DNA of 64,000 bases from Hirudinaria manillensis (GCA_034509925.1 CM067531.1:5054001-5118000), one strand, 5' to 3'. Positions 45,338-59,632 are shown, numbered from the stretch's first letter. The notes: a model not told the origin generated them from the sequence alone. Numbers and translations are program-made.

Positions 45338-48300
45338 GTTTTCAGACCGAAACGCACTATGTGGTCTTCTTTCTCGATGCAAGGAATCGTAGATGGTTTT
45401 TGATCAGTTGTTATATTGAATTGGTTCAGTTTCTTATTAACCAAGGTCAGAGTACCCGAAGAAAACACTCGATCGTCTGCAATTAAAGCGGCAACGTTCA
45501 TCGACGTGGGAAAGCGGCTCCTAAGAAACTCGAAGACCTGTCGCCGAGAAATAACAAGTAACTCGTTAACTCACTCAACAAGTAATCGGTCGACAAACTG
45601 GGACTCGAATCCGTGTAGCTCATCGTGGCGTCCGTGTGCTGAGTATTTGTCGGCGTAGAGGTTCCCGTGCTTTGGAGGGAAGCCACGCTCAGGTGGGACA
45701 AGAAGGTCGAGATGTGAGTCTGACTCAGAAACAGTTGGTTCTCCGAACGATTTTTGCTTTGTAACAAAAAGATTTAAATAAATTTATAAATAGATTTATT
45801 AGAAAATGATTTAAGATTAATATTTTTACAAGAAACATTGGAAGTTAACCACTTAAATCATATACTGTGAGTGCTACTCATGATTGATTATGATTATTAC
45901 AATATGATTATTTGGTCAAAAAATATTCTTGTCATGGGTGGCCCAATTAGTAGGAGAATATCCATTTGGATTGCCTCTTTTTTTTTTATTTTGGAATTTT
46001 TTAAATAGTAGACAATAAACAATTAAACTCAACGATTTAATTTTGGAATGGAATGGTATTTTGAGATATAAATTAAAGTATTGGAAGGTATTTACTAAAC
46101 ATATCATAAGAAATTCATTAGTGCAAGTTGTTTCAACCATGCATTATTTTTGCAACCCAAGAAGGAAGCAGCAATAGATAAACAGTTTAATCAATTGTCT
46201 AAACATCAAATCAGTCTAAACAGTCTAATCAAGTTGTTAATAATCATACCTGATTCTTAAGTTCATGACACAAAGTAAATTCATTTATTATAACGATTAT
46301 TGCTAAGTCTAAATCATGTTGAAAGTGCAAATTTATGGCTTTAATTAAAAAAAACAACGTTTAATAACGTGTAATAACGAACCTTTCGGCAAATCTGTTC
46401 ATGGAGATGATGTTATTGTAAGATGAAGCAGGTTTCAACGTCATATTGTGTGGCAGGAGGTCTGGCCTTTTGGTTAAAACTTTACCTGAACAAAGATCAA
46501 CAAAAGTAAAGATGTTAAGGCTAAGAATAATAATATTAATAATAATAATAATATTAATAACTAATATCTTTGATGTTTGAGCATTTACAAAAATGGCAAT
46601 TAAAGAGCATTTCGAAAAGAAGAAAGCTCCCTTAATTAGCTATTTTAACTATTTAGAAAACATGGACCATTCAATGCAATTTAAAATAACTTTAACATCT
46701 CTGCAGATCAATTACCAGACCTAATTATTGGTATTTACATATTATTCTTGGTGTTACTTAATATTATTATCTAAACATTATTATTTTACACATAGAATGC
46801 CTCATAAATGGATGGAAGAACCATCAGGAAAGTGAATTTTGTTAAATCAATGAAGGCTTCTGCAGGACCTGAGGGTTGTTCAGTGTCATTTGGAACAATG
46901 GATTTCCTTCCCGCCAAAGACTTCCTCTTCGCATTTGTTCTTGAGGCTGATGAAAAAAACACATGTTAACATCAGGACAAAGAGTCAGAATCATAATCAA
47001 ATTAGTAACAAAGGCAAAGAGTTCCATTTTAAGCATTACTTACTAGTTACACAAACAATTCTATACATGTAACAGCTACCTAGATAATTGACAGGCAAAA
47101 GCACATCATAGGCACAAGATTCTTTGGATTTCCAAAGTCAGTAGCTAGGGTAGGGTTAGGATAGATCTGGATGGTTAGATAGGTATGAGTCAGATTAGGG
47201 TCTAGATGGATTAGGTGCTAAAGATCCCTGGCTGTGAGTTATCTTTTGCCTATCACATATCCAACATACAAAATAACAATTCAAGATACAAACTTTTGAA
47301 AACAACTTCAGAGAAGAATTTTCTGAATCTTTTTGAATAGAATTGAGGATGATGAACTGACACCGTGTCCTGTGTCATAAATGTAAAAAATTAATCACTA
47401 CTTTTAAAGAAAGACAAAGCATAAGAAACCAAAAATAAAGATGGCATGATTATATATTATGGCAAATATAATACGAGGTTAGTACAATTCATGATCTCTT
47501 TTAGTCTCCAAAAGATGAACATCTGCATTGGAAGTAGGTCCTAGCAATCAGCTAATTAACCACAACAGATGAATGTTAAGCATAATTTATGGAGCAGCAT
47601 ACGTTCAGTTGATTTATGTTAATCTTGACCAACCCCATCATGAACTATGGACTTGAAAGCATGTTCTAATTTCTTTGCCAGCCTGTAGCTCTGAAGTATG
47701 TCAATAATACCAACATATAGCAGGAGTCTTTCTCCTTTGCTATTTCTTGCTGGTATTTGTCCTGGGCTGATAAAGCATTTAAATTTATAGTCAAGAACAG
47801 CAAATAGTTGCACATGCCAAAAGATTTGGGGGTATTCGTGGCTCTCTAGGTATATTATTCTTAAATTGCACTCAATGTTAACATAATATTAGCATAGTGT
47901 TAACTTTGTAAGTTAAATTTTTAATTTTAAAGTTAACTTAAAATTACTTTTTTAGATTTATAAATAAAAAGAGTTGCCAACTGCTAAAAAGGTTTAATTG
48001 CCATAAGTATCTGGTGCCCTTAGGTCCACATTAAATCTTTCAATAGCATTCTATTGAATTTTGCATTAACATTTAACAGTTAATAAATGATAATCGCCTC
48101 TTTTGTAACCAAGTATCAAAAGTTAAAATGAATGATTTCCAAATTAATTACAAGAAATAATCATGAATCCATTCACGATGGGATTGAGCTAAACGTCGGC
48201 AATTACACGAAAGTCGGACTTACGAGATGTCCGTTCCACCTCCCTGAATGGACTCCATTGGAGTTGAATACTGGCCAATCCTGGGTTTAACATTCTTCAT

Positions 48301-51259
48301 TTCCTCAGGAGATCCTTGAAAATTCATAACTTTCTTTCATGCATGCAAACCATTGTTTCTTCATAGCTCTATTACATTTATGTTAATGCAAATTATCAAC
48401 AAATCGATCTAATCTATTAACCCTGATAACCATAAAGGTCAGTTTCCAAAGGTGAAGATTGCCCGAAGATCTTGAAATGAAAATAATTACATAATAAAAG
48501 ACAAGATCAAAGAATGAAATGAAAATGAATCTAACGACGGAGGTGCTGGGAGAGTCAAGGTTGTGAACTCCCATCAACAAGCTGTAATCCATAATTTTGA
48601 AGCTCTCAAGAACCTAAAAAGTAATTTCACTAAATTAATTGTTTAATTAAATGCTTCGACCTTCCCTGTGGCGACACCTACCCTGCAATCTCGATCCAAA
48701 GTCCTGACTATTGCATTGTAGGTCTCTGGCTCCAAAATAATTCCATCTGGATAAATTTCAGTAAAATCCAAGTCTTTCAACGTTGGCACTGCTTTTGATT
48801 TTTCGTTCTTTGATGCTTTGCGCTTATAAGTGCTTCCTTTCAAATCGAACTTCTGGCCAAGCACGACATCAGAAGAGAGAATGTTGTTCATCACCACAAA
48901 CCTGATGTTTTTACCACCGCACTGTCCAAAAAATAAACATGTAGAAATAAATTTACAAACAACTCTGCATGAGGAAACACAAATCTTTAATAACCTGGTA
49001 GCAGAAGAGTCCATAAAATTTAGGAAGCAGGGTGAAAGGATTTTGATTTAAGTTCTAAAAATATATTAAAATAAAGTTTAATAAAAGTTCCTGAATGTCT
49101 GAAAGCACAACTAATTAAATTAAATACTTATCAAGAATGCCAAATATATTTACATCTCTCCTAACATTTGGAAATATTAAAAAACATGAAGCCTTAAAAA
49201 AATCAGAACTTAATAAAAAAGAAAGCATTCTTGTCTCAATTACCATATAATATCCTGGAAGGAGCTTTTGTAAAAATTCTGCCTCTTTGTGTTGAACTGT
49301 TTTGATGATAAACTCATCGCTGTGGGTGACGTAAAAGATGCTTCCGGAAGCTCCGGGGTTCGGCAACTCACGAAGAGGCTCGCTACATAACGAGATCTTT
49401 AATAAAAGAATTACTTTTACTATTGCAGATAAACATTCACCAATAAATTTCAATTTTTGCTTTTCAAGATTTCCTCTGATGGTAAACTTAATAAATCAGA
49501 AAATTACGAACACAATAGCACACCATCGCCATTCCAAAACTTGACAACATTTAATTAGCAAATCAAAGCTTATCTATTGGTAGTGTCACTTTTAACAAAA
49601 ACTTTTTCATTTCAAATACTCACAAGGAAGTCTTCTGGTTTGATTTTAAAAAGTTCCCTGAAGTACCGAAAGACGTCAGGGGCGTAGGTTCTAAATCGGA
49701 AATCATTGCAGTGATGGGCCGGTGTCAGACTGCTCCCATCCCTGAAACCAAATGTTCGTAAAACTGATTAAAGCTACTTAAGTGGTATCCTTTTGCTTTC
49801 CAGCAGTGAAAAATCATGTAATCTTCATCAAAATCATGAAATATTTAATATTTTGATATTTACTGGGCCCGCATTTAATTTAACATTTAATTTTAGGGAC
49901 TGCAAAAAAAATCTCCATGCATTTTCAATGAATAAAATAAAATATCTTCAACAATTTAAAAGTTTCTTCTAATGTTTGAACGATACGATTCAAGTAGTTT
50001 TGGGTTGCAGCTTTCAAAAAGGCATGTTTGAGACTTTGACCAAAAGACAACAGTCCAAAATTGTTTTGAAAATTAATTTTAGAAATTAAATTTACTTCCA
50101 GTTAAAAAAAATCCATCTCTTTCAACTCATTATACATTGCTAGGCACACAGGGGCAGTCTTCCCAGGGCATCACACATAAAATAGATTAAGAAATCTCTT
50201 GTTTATGCATTGTTTATGCTTATTTATAGTCAATCTTTAAGTTGTCCCATGTATCCTAACAGGATGTGAAGGCACTTGTTGATCAAATGCCATTAGGTTA
50301 ACCAGCATACCAATTCAAGAATTTCAGATCAATCAAGAACTGGCCTCAGATTTTATTATGATGCCTGAAGAACTCAAAACATTAGCTGTATCACAGCATG
50401 GATCAACATATGAATAGACCCACTTAAAATAATTATAATTGTGTTATTTGCATGATGTCCTTTGCATCAGAGCATCAGAGAGGTCTCCATTTGTTCGTCC
50501 ATAAAGGCATTATCATATATCTTATTTTATATAAGAAGAAATATTCATTGACAAAACAACTTACTTTGGAAAGTTGACAGTGACAACAACATGAAAGTCC
50601 TCATAAAGAATATCTCTGCATGGCTTTGAAGATAGTCCTCCAACACTTTGTCCAATACCCAGCTGTATAGCAGCCATGAGCTCAGTTGTTGGTCTCTGAT
50701 GTTCATTTTAGGAATCAGACATCTAATGACAGATAAATCCCAAGTACAGTTGACTGTACCTTTTTGTAAGTCACACTTCCATTCTCGTGTACTCTTCTAT
50801 GACCAATTTTTCTTTCATCTTTCCCAATGCCTCCATCACATGACTAACGATAAATGATTGATGGGACTTGATCAATACATGCATTTCAATAAGTAAGTTC
50901 CCTTGCAAATATTTTCAAAAATGGCTTTACCTCTGAAAGTCTTCTTCTCTCCATATTCTGTGATCGTTCTTGAAATAAAAAATGATTTCTGATATAATTC
51001 TAATTAACTACTTAACTACGCTATTTTCTATCAACGCCTATCTAAAGACTTATCTTGGACATCTTGCATGCATGGACTTGCACAGTTGCGCGCTCAGCAA
51101 CACAGAATTACCGAATAAATTAAATTTAATCGTGCTTCAACACTTAGCCCAGAAAACAACTTCCAAGTCATATTACAGCTGATCATTTAGCTGCATTATT
51201 GAACATAGGCAAATAATACCTCCGTTGCAGAAATCGGGCTTGTTAATGTCGCTTGCCAT
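45151..51259 (-). CDS. PIP5K1: Phosphatidylinositol-4-phosphate 5-kinase, type I
   Basis: The enzyme phosphorylates PI4P to PI(4,5)P2 at the plasma membrane. Exon 1 (ATG 51259) reads [14 protein letters not shown]; then come [17 protein letters not shown] and [20 protein letters not shown], the start of the conserved kinase core. Catalytic-core landmarks follow in order: GASGSIFYV (glycine loop), [20 protein letters not shown] (with the catalytic Lys), [25 protein letters not shown], and [20 protein letters not shown] with the IID metal-binding motif, then the activation-loop region [18 protein letters not shown] at about 47.37 kb. The C-terminal tail is spread over small exons (46.9, 46.4, 45.7-45.5, 45.5-45.36 kb; KRPDLLPH is typical of the family). 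I end it at a TAA at 45153-45151 reached by GLKTTHL, but the last two exons are uncertain. Confidence 0.92.
47122..47255 (+). repeat. Dispersed repeat family, copy C
   Basis: Begins TTTGGATTTCCAAAGTCAG, continues with GGGTAGGGTTAGGATAG and CAGATTAGGGTCTAGATGG, then TAAAGATCCCTGGCTGTGAG. It matches copies A and B in order. It sits in an intron of the PIP5K gene, about 40 bp from the next exon, in the antisense direction. Confidence 0.55.
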
Positions 51260-53372
51260 TGTGACAGATGCACGGGCATTTCTTGTTTATAAATCCCTTT
51301 AACTAATCTACCAGTTAGTTCCCACTCGGCCGTTTAAATACATCGACTAGTAATGTTGTTTATTTGTCAGTGCACCAGAAAGAATACCAAAAAACTGTAA
51401 CACTTCTCGAAATAATCTTCCGCTATTTAATTATAAAAATAATGTAATTTCTATTCTTCGAAACTAGTTTTACAATGCAGAACTAAAGTACCTAAAGTGG
51501 GTCCTTATAGGATGTGCTGCACCCTCCCCTTAATGTCGTTAGATTACCAATTCGCCCGTCACGTGATTGTTTCATACTATTACTTTCTATTTAATGATAT
51601 TAATAGCCATTTATTTTGCGCTATTAAATTTAAACCCCAACAAGTTCTGCTCTCCAGAACATCGTTGCTTGCAAAGACTTTCACAATACGCTTGGACCTG
51701 CAAAATGAGCTGAGAGGCAAAAGGCACTCAATTCAGAATACGCTCTGGCACCCCAAGTTCAACAACATGTTTTGACAAAGTCATTTTTTTAAATTCATAA
51801 TCTTTATTCTGAACATAAAATATCTATAATTCACCACACAAAATTTATCGCTATTGATATCATTATTGAGCGTATTGCGAGACTTGACAATAAGTTGTAA
51901 TCCACCACAAACCATTTTCAACAAAAAGAGCATTTATTTTTAACATTTCCACTGAAAAAGCACTGCCTAATTCAGAAGTGTGTAAGCAACGCAAGCAGTA
52001 ATTTTTCCAGTGGCTCAGCAATGCCTCACCACACTTCGTTAGTTTCACGAACGACGATCAAAACAAGGTTCATAATAAGAACAAAAAGTATAAATCCTCT
52101 CTAAATTAAAAACAGAATAAAAATCAAAATAAGCAATTTGTGACTACCTTTTTTCAATAAAGAATTTTTACAAGTTAACGGAACACAACGTTTTAAGGGT
52201 TTATTCTAATGTAGTATTTTAGGTTTCTCCCATATTCTATCAACTACTTGAAATTTTCGCTGTGATTTTGTGGCCTCATCGGATACTTTGTTTAAAGTTG
52301 TTTTCAGAGAAGATCAAATTTCCATATTTCTCTAAGTCACTTTTTTCCGTTTTTTCACTTGATCATAGACCCCTTCACCCGATTTTGTTATTTCTCACCA
52401 GAAAAGAAATCAGTGGCGCATCAGCCTATTGGAGAACGGGAGAGGAAATAATGTTAAAACTAACCCTACTCATAACACACATCCTCAATTCAGATTTGGC
52501 TCTACTCTCCCTTCCCCCTTAAGCGTATGTCTATTGTAGGCAACCTCTAGTTTTCCCGAAGCAATTGTTACTCTTAAATAATTAGCTTATTAATTTGGAT
52601 TTTGCTTTACTAATATTGTCATCCATAGATAATAATATGCTTTGGATTAGATTTTTGGGTTCGTTTGGATAAAATGGACTTTCTTTGGATTGAATTAGGG
52701 GGATAAGTAGTGTTCTTTTTTTAATATTATCAAATTTTAAAATAGATATTTTATTACAATGTTGAAAAAAAATGGTTTTTCATTTTGGGATTTTCTTGAG
52801 CATTGGAATGACTGTAATTATTTAAGTTAAACATTCTAACTTACAATTTCAGCATTATTAGGAGCAATCATTTTTGTGCTTTTTTTGTGAGCTGAACTGG
52901 AATAAAACCGTCGAGATTTACGTTTACGTTGTTGTTGTTGAAGGAGTTTGGCCCAGTCAGCAGTTCTTTCGACCTGTATTGCAGTAGTGTGGTTGGAGGT
53001 CAGGCAGGAATAAATAACTAGGGTGATCTCTTAATATTTGGAAATTATAAGGAAATTTATAAATAAGCAGTGCCTAATTGTATGTATCTTGTACTTATTG
53101 TACATAGAACGTTATGACGATTGCAAAGTAGCGAATTATATTTACGATTAAGAAAAACAGGAAGGGAGTGAACCGCAATTAAATTATGTGCCTGTATGTT
53201 GTTCAAGGATGTTTTACAATTTTTAGCTTGGACGAATATTGGATTAGTTATTTAATCAATTCTTACTTAAAGTAAATGCAAGAATGTTTCATGCTCTCTG
53301 CAAAATGGTACACTTTTTATTTCATATTAATGCAAACATTTATTTAAATGATTGATTTAGCTTCAAGGAAAA
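51260..53372. other. Divergent promoter region of PIP5K and UMP-CMP kinase
   Basis: The PIP5K start codon (minus) and the UMP-CMP kinase start codon (plus) face away from each other across 2.1 kb. Besides their promoters, the interval holds a two-exon minus-strand frame for a small membrane protein, listed separately. The kinase ATG is preceded by a possible acceptor (TTAGCTTCAAG), so its 5' UTR may be spliced. Other ORFs here (51497-51775, 52262-52522 on plus) have no recognisable content. Confidence 0.45.
52026..52973 (-). CDS. Putative 33-residue single-pass membrane microprotein
   Basis: Two exons fit in phase on the minus strand: 52973-52845, with acceptor ACTGCAATACAG and a perfect GTAAGT donor, and 52100-52026, with acceptor CTGTTTTTAATTTAG, ending TGA 52028-52026. 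An in-frame ATG at 52871 gives 33 residues: MIAPNNAEI, a hydrophobic stretch GFILFVLIMNLVLIVV (about 16 residues) and the tail RETNEVW. The exon is open upstream of that ATG as a basic, Gln-rich segment (WAKLLQQQQRKRKSRRFY), with no earlier in-frame ATG before a stop near 53033. So either the ATG is the true start of a microprotein, or an upstream exon extends it. I recognise no family. It lies between PIP5K (same strand, downstream) and UMP-CMP kinase (divergent). Confidence 0.42.
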
Positions 53373-54712
<1,340 letters not shown>

Positions 54713-56174
54713 GTCTTACATGAATTAACTTTTTTTTATTGCTAAATTAGATAATGATAACTTTGAGGTGATCCCTTAATGGTTAAAATTAAATATCACT
54801 GTCCTAAAATTTTTCAAGTTTTTATTATGCTTGGATTTACTAGACCATGACTATTCAAACATTTTAATGCTCAATTGTTAGTCATGAGATTGGATGTAGT
54901 GTGGTTTTTCAGATATTTCTATTTATTGTCATTGATTTCTTAAATTTCAAGTTCACGCATTATACAGAATGCGGAATTTTGAATACATTGTCTCAACAGC
55001 ATTTTGGAAACTTTTATGCCACTGATGTTGATGGGAAGAACTGTGCACTGATGTTTGCGATTGTAAATTGTCGTTGGGTGCTAACAGAGATAATGAGATG
55101 GAATAGGAATAGGACGAAGGTCAAGGTGCATATTTGGGCATTTTGTCTTGGGCACCAACTATCCTTGCTGTGCCACCACTGTATTAGTGACCACATGCAC
55201 ATCAACTAGCATTTAAGCAGTTAGTTAAAATCAAAAACCAATTTCATTTGAATATGTGGGGAGTCAACCTGTTTCAAATTTCCTATTTTGCAAAGATGTA
55301 ATTCATCTTAAAAAATTAAGTTTTGCTTTTGTTTATTCAAAATAGTCCAATTAGCACATAAAACATAGTTATTCCAATCACAAGTATTGGAAATGAGATT
55401 TGAAGATGCTTCTTTTCTCAACTTGTCTATCATCCAATTTTTGAAATAAAAGAACAATATATAAAAAAACATCCTTCCAGGAGAATTGAAAATTTATGAC
55501 ATCTTATTAGGACCATGAATAAAAAGTTGTTCAGTTCCATGTCTTAGGGTAGTCCTACTATCTTAAAATTGTTATTAGAATTGTTCCTTCTACTTTGGCT
55601 ATTGTGAGCCAGCATCTTCTGCCCTTATAATGTGGGGAGTACCCTTCTGGGCCTCACAGCCTTTTGGGGAAGTATTTTTTCCCTCCAAGGCCTGATGAAC
55701 TGGGGGGTTGGTAACCTTTTGATGACATTGATCCCAATTTCTAATTAATTGGCATGCCACCAACCTCTTGTTCTCTTAATTATTTAATGACTTAATCATT
55801 AAGTAATGAAACTTCTATACCAATTTTCTGAGGAGCTTGCTAATTCTAAATTCAACTAATTGATAATTCAACATTCAACTAAATCAAGATAAAAAAATAA
55901 ATAGTCTTGTGTGCAGCTTAAGTTAATTTGGTCTGTTTTGTAAATTTTTAAAATTGTATGATAATATTTTAGAAAAGCCTTGGAGCTTATCGAATATTCA
56001 GTTTGAGGGTTGGATCTGCCCCTGCTGCCAAAAGCCTGCTAGTGGAAGAACTATTATGGCCAAACATTTTTGATAAATTCTAATAATACAATCGATCGTT
56101 ATAATTACATAAAAAGTCTTTAAATGTACATATCGAGGCCAGGTTAAACTTACAATATTCAATGCAAGACTTTT
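54713..56174. other. Spacer downstream of UMP-CMP kinase
   Basis: It holds the kinase 3' UTR, with a possible AATAAA at 55445. Around 55560-55770 the sequence is less AT-rich and contains a hAT-like motif, listed separately. At 55973-56083 an acceptor (GATAATATTTTAG) precedes a stretch open in three frames on two strands; none is clearly better, so no exon is called. The 102-codon plus ORF at 54901-55209 is unrecognised. Confidence 0.4.
55701..55770 (+). mobile_element. Possible hAT-type element remnant
   Basis: GGGGGGTTGGTAACCTTTTG resembles hAT termini of the form CAGGGGTYGGCAACCTTTTT, and GGCATGCCAC follows 30 bases later, in the spot where related elements carry GGCRTGCCA. No second terminus or target duplication was found, and the similarity is from memory of consensus ends. 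Confidence 0.22.
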
Positions 56175-56396
56175 TCATTTTAAAAAATAAACAAGGTTTA
56201 GCAGCAATTTGATTTTGAAAATAGATTTTGAAGCTCGCGTGCTGTAATCTTTTTCGTTGTGAAGCATTGTGGCGGAACAATCTCCTACTAGGCATTTAAA
56301 AAACTGGTTTGTGGGTTTCCCTCGTTGTACCCTATACCTCGAATGTGAATAATAGGGAACATTAAGTCGGTCAAAATTATTATCTAGCTTAGACAC
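56175..56396 (-). CDS. Small unrecognised ORF with a Cys pair
   Basis: A 73-codon frame starting 293 bp upstream of, and divergent from, the chondroitin factor gene. The first 55 residues look protein-like (YYSHSRYRVQRGKPTNQFFK then CLVGDCSATMLHNEKDYSTR). The order of aromatic/basic residues, C-x4-C and a following His is reminiscent of FLYWCH-type zinc-binding segments found in some transposon-derived proteins, but the final His pair is not visible. The last 18 residues are AT-rich and may be intron. It may be a first exon, a transposon remnant or chance. Confidence 0.25.
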   Translation of the reverse strand: MSKLDNNFDRLNVPYYSHSRYRVQRGKPTNQFFKCLVGDCSATMLHNEKDYSTRASKSIFKIKLLLNLVYFLK

Positions 56397-56688
56397 ATAT
56401 AAATTAAATTCACCGTTCGAGATTTTAAATAAATTTTACTAAATCACATCTTCTAACTTTTCATGCAACCTCTATTTAGTGTTTTCACGAATATCCCAAA
56501 GTTTGGCTTCAGCAGCCAAGGCTGTGAAACTTGTGATTGTAGTGGAAGTTTTTTTTTGTTCAACTCGAACGAGAAATTGATTGTTGACGTTTGAGCAACG
56601 GGACGATAGAGTTAATTTCTGATATAAGATAAGGAAATGATTTCCTTATTTTGACGCTGAAAGTTCCAGTGAAACTAAACGACGAATA

Positions 56689-59518
56689 ATGAAATATCTT
56701 CATAGCCTGGCTTTATCTAGGCCCTTCATGCTGGTCTTGATGGGCGTGAGTCTTGGATTCTCATTGAACATGCTGCTATCCTCTCTTCTTAGTAATCAGT
56801 GCAATAGCTTTAACATCCCTAATGGAGAAGCTGATGGTAATTCTAAACATTTGGAAGAACATTATGAGTTGCACTATAAAAGCAAAAGTGAATTAGAAAA
56901 TGAAGCTGTTCTCAACACTAACGTAAAAAAACACAGAGTCATTAGGCCAAGGTTCTTAAGCTCTGAACTTGGCTTAAGGGAAAAAATGGTCATTGGAGTA
57001 TTAACATCTACAAGCACATTGGAAACGTTTGGTATTGCAGTAAACAAAACTATGTTTATTCCAAATGCCAAATCCCGAGTTATGTTTTTCATGAATGGAG
57101 TTGTTAAGGAACCATCAAATAAAATGCATCTTGTCATGTTTTCACAAGTGGAAAATCAAATGACTCCTTTTTTCATGCTTAAATATTTGGCAGATAATTA
57201 TCTTCAATCTCACAATTGGTTCTACATCTTTCCTGACACTACATTCGTGAATAGAGAAAAGTTAGAAGAGCTTGTGGATCAAATTTCTGTTGGCGGGAAT
57301 ATTGTAATTGGAAATAATCATGGAAAGGATGGCAAGATGTGTGACTTTGATGCTGGAATTCTCTTATCACGGGTGAATGATATTTCATGGATTAATTATT
57401 AATTATTGTTTTATTATTATTTACATTAATTATTTAATGTTCTATTCTCAGAGTGCTTTGATGAACTTGTCCAAAAATATTCAGTGGTGCATGGAAAGTT
57501 CTTCAAACAATGAAAACCATTCACAAAATATAGAAAGATGTTTACAATATTCTCTTGCACCTATGAACCTATCCTGCTGTAATAAAATTAATGTGTGTAA
57601 GGGTATCTCCCAAATTTGCATAAAAGAAAATTTTGTAATTTATAATTTATGATTTCAGAAGTTGGTATACGAGTCTTTAAGACTAAATGAAATAGATGAT
57701 AATTTAGAGATATTTTCTCAGAGCTCAGCAATTAGTTTTTCTCATGCCACATCTGAATCACAAATTTATAGGATATTCAGGTAAAATTCTAAATTATACT
57801 TACCAACTTTTTCGCTTTGTGTTTTAACACGTAGATAAGTTCAAAGGGTTGAATTCTTGTTCATTTCAGTAATGGCATCATATTAACAATTTGGCCTACA
57901 TTTCCACAGATCAATTAAAAGTGCCTCCTCATTCTAAATAATTATAAAATACCAATGTAATGTATTAACATTGTAGGAAACTAGCAGAGATTACCAAGCT
58001 AACTCTTGATTCAGAATTGTCAAAACTACTTAATTACAATGAACAGATTCTTCCATTCATACCAAGTGAAAATGTTTCTCTTACATGGCCATTAGGTATA
58101 TTCATTTCTTCATTCTTCGGATGACTTTCAAATTTTAAGAAATCAAATTCTGTGGCTTAAATTAACGTCATTTAAATTATCATAATATTAACATTAATGG
58201 GATTTGATGGAACAAAATGCTATAAATCTAAATGTTTTTACAAAAGGCAGCGAGATGAATAGCCATGCGAAAACCAGATTCGATGTTATTCGCTGGCATT
58301 ATTTGAATGGTTCACACGTCTTCCATGATCGCTTTAAGGAGAATTTAAGGCCTCTAAGAGGTTTGTTTATTTCAATTAAATATTTTAAAAATTATAGCTG
58401 AACAAATATTTATAAAAAGATGCTATTTGCATGGTTGCCCAGGTGTGGAGAAGTTGGATATATCCGACATCTTGAAAGAGACCATGAGTTCGATAAACAA
58501 GAACGAGCATTTCCCTTTTGTAATGGAAAGGCTCATCAATGGATATCGAAGATTTGATGCATCGAGAGGCATGGAATACATTTTAGATGTCCTTTTGAGT
58601 CAGGCCAAATCAACAACAGGAAGTCATTTAACAGTGAGAAGAATTCACGTGCTGAAACCTTTGGGATTTGCCGAGGTTGTTCCTTCTCCTTACGTGAATG
58701 AAAGCACCAAAGTACGACTTATTGTAAAGGTTTCATCTCGCGAGAAAAATACGGTGATCGGTTTCATCGAGTCGTTTATTCATATTTGCATTGAATCTGG
58801 TGACAATTCAAATCTACTCGTTGTGTTTGTGTATGAGTCTCTTGACCAGCAGTCAATTAATGATTTGTATGCTGATGCAAAATCAGCAATTTTATCTTAT
58901 GATAATAAGAATCAAAATGAGAGGAAGATTTCTTGGATCTCCATTGTAAGTAATCAATCAGAACGACATGTACTTGAAGTCATGGAAGAAGCTCAAAAAG
59001 TACTTCCCTTGGACTCGCTTGTCTTGATTTGTACAACTGACATGGAGTTAAAAATTGATTTTATAAATCATGTCAGAATGAATACCATTTTGGAATCGCA
59101 AGTTTATTTTCCTATTGGATATGTATCATACGATCCTCACTTGGTGTATGACAAACCACCTTACCCTAAATCTATTCTCATTAATCAAAAATCTGGTCAT
59201 TATTCTGAAGCCAACTATGATCATGCAAGCTTTTATCTTTCAGATTTTGTTTATTGCAAGAATCAAATGTTGAGCATCGGTGCAAATTTCATCAATCTCT
59301 TTGAGATGTTCGTTCGCTACCACTCTGTAAATGTTTTCAGAGCTGTGGATCCATTTTTGAGAATGCATTTTAGGCCTGCCAAATGTCAAGTCGAGGACAA
59401 GAATTGCCTGATTTCACAATATTATGGCCTCGCCAGCCGCTCTCAATTGGCCATGTGGCTCTTTGAATATTCACAAAAACTGGATGAACTTCATCATGTG
59501 GATGGAAATGTGAGATGA
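56689..59518 (+). CDS. CHPF: Chondroitin polymerizing factor (chondroitin sulfate synthase family)
   Basis: A type II Golgi protein that partners chondroitin synthases in extending the glucuronate/N-acetylgalactosamine chain. Six exons (56689-57372, 57452-57592, 57659-57780, 57977-58095, 58247-58360, 58443-59518) join in phase for 751 residues (human CHPF about 775). A short cytosolic tail precedes the signal anchor PFMLVLMGVSLGFSLNMLL. RPRFLSSELGLREKMVIGVL begins the first glycosyltransferase domain, and FYIFPDTTFVNREKL lies where synthases carry their metal motif. The second domain starts near VMERLINGYRRFDASRGMEY and runs through ICTTDMELKIDFINHVR to SRSQLAMWLFEYSQ near the end. LINGYRRFD.ARGMEY is strongly shared with CHPF. 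As in CHPF, classic DxD motifs are not obvious, so it is more likely a cofactor than the catalytic synthase. A poly(A) signal lies 154 bp after the stop. Confidence 0.9.
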
Positions 59519-59632
59519 AACGAGTGTATTTTTTTTAAATTTTATCGTTTTACAAAGTAATGTTTCTTATCTAACTCTCGGATTTCTTAAATGTTATTCA
59601 TTTAAAAAGCATTATATAAATGTGAAATATAT

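Noticed and set aside
55973-56083. Exon-like island, open in two plus frames and one minus frame (LLAAGADPTLK resembles an ankyrin segment)
   Set aside because: Three competing readings, none with flanking exons or a usable donor; the ankyrin resemblance is only about ten residues.
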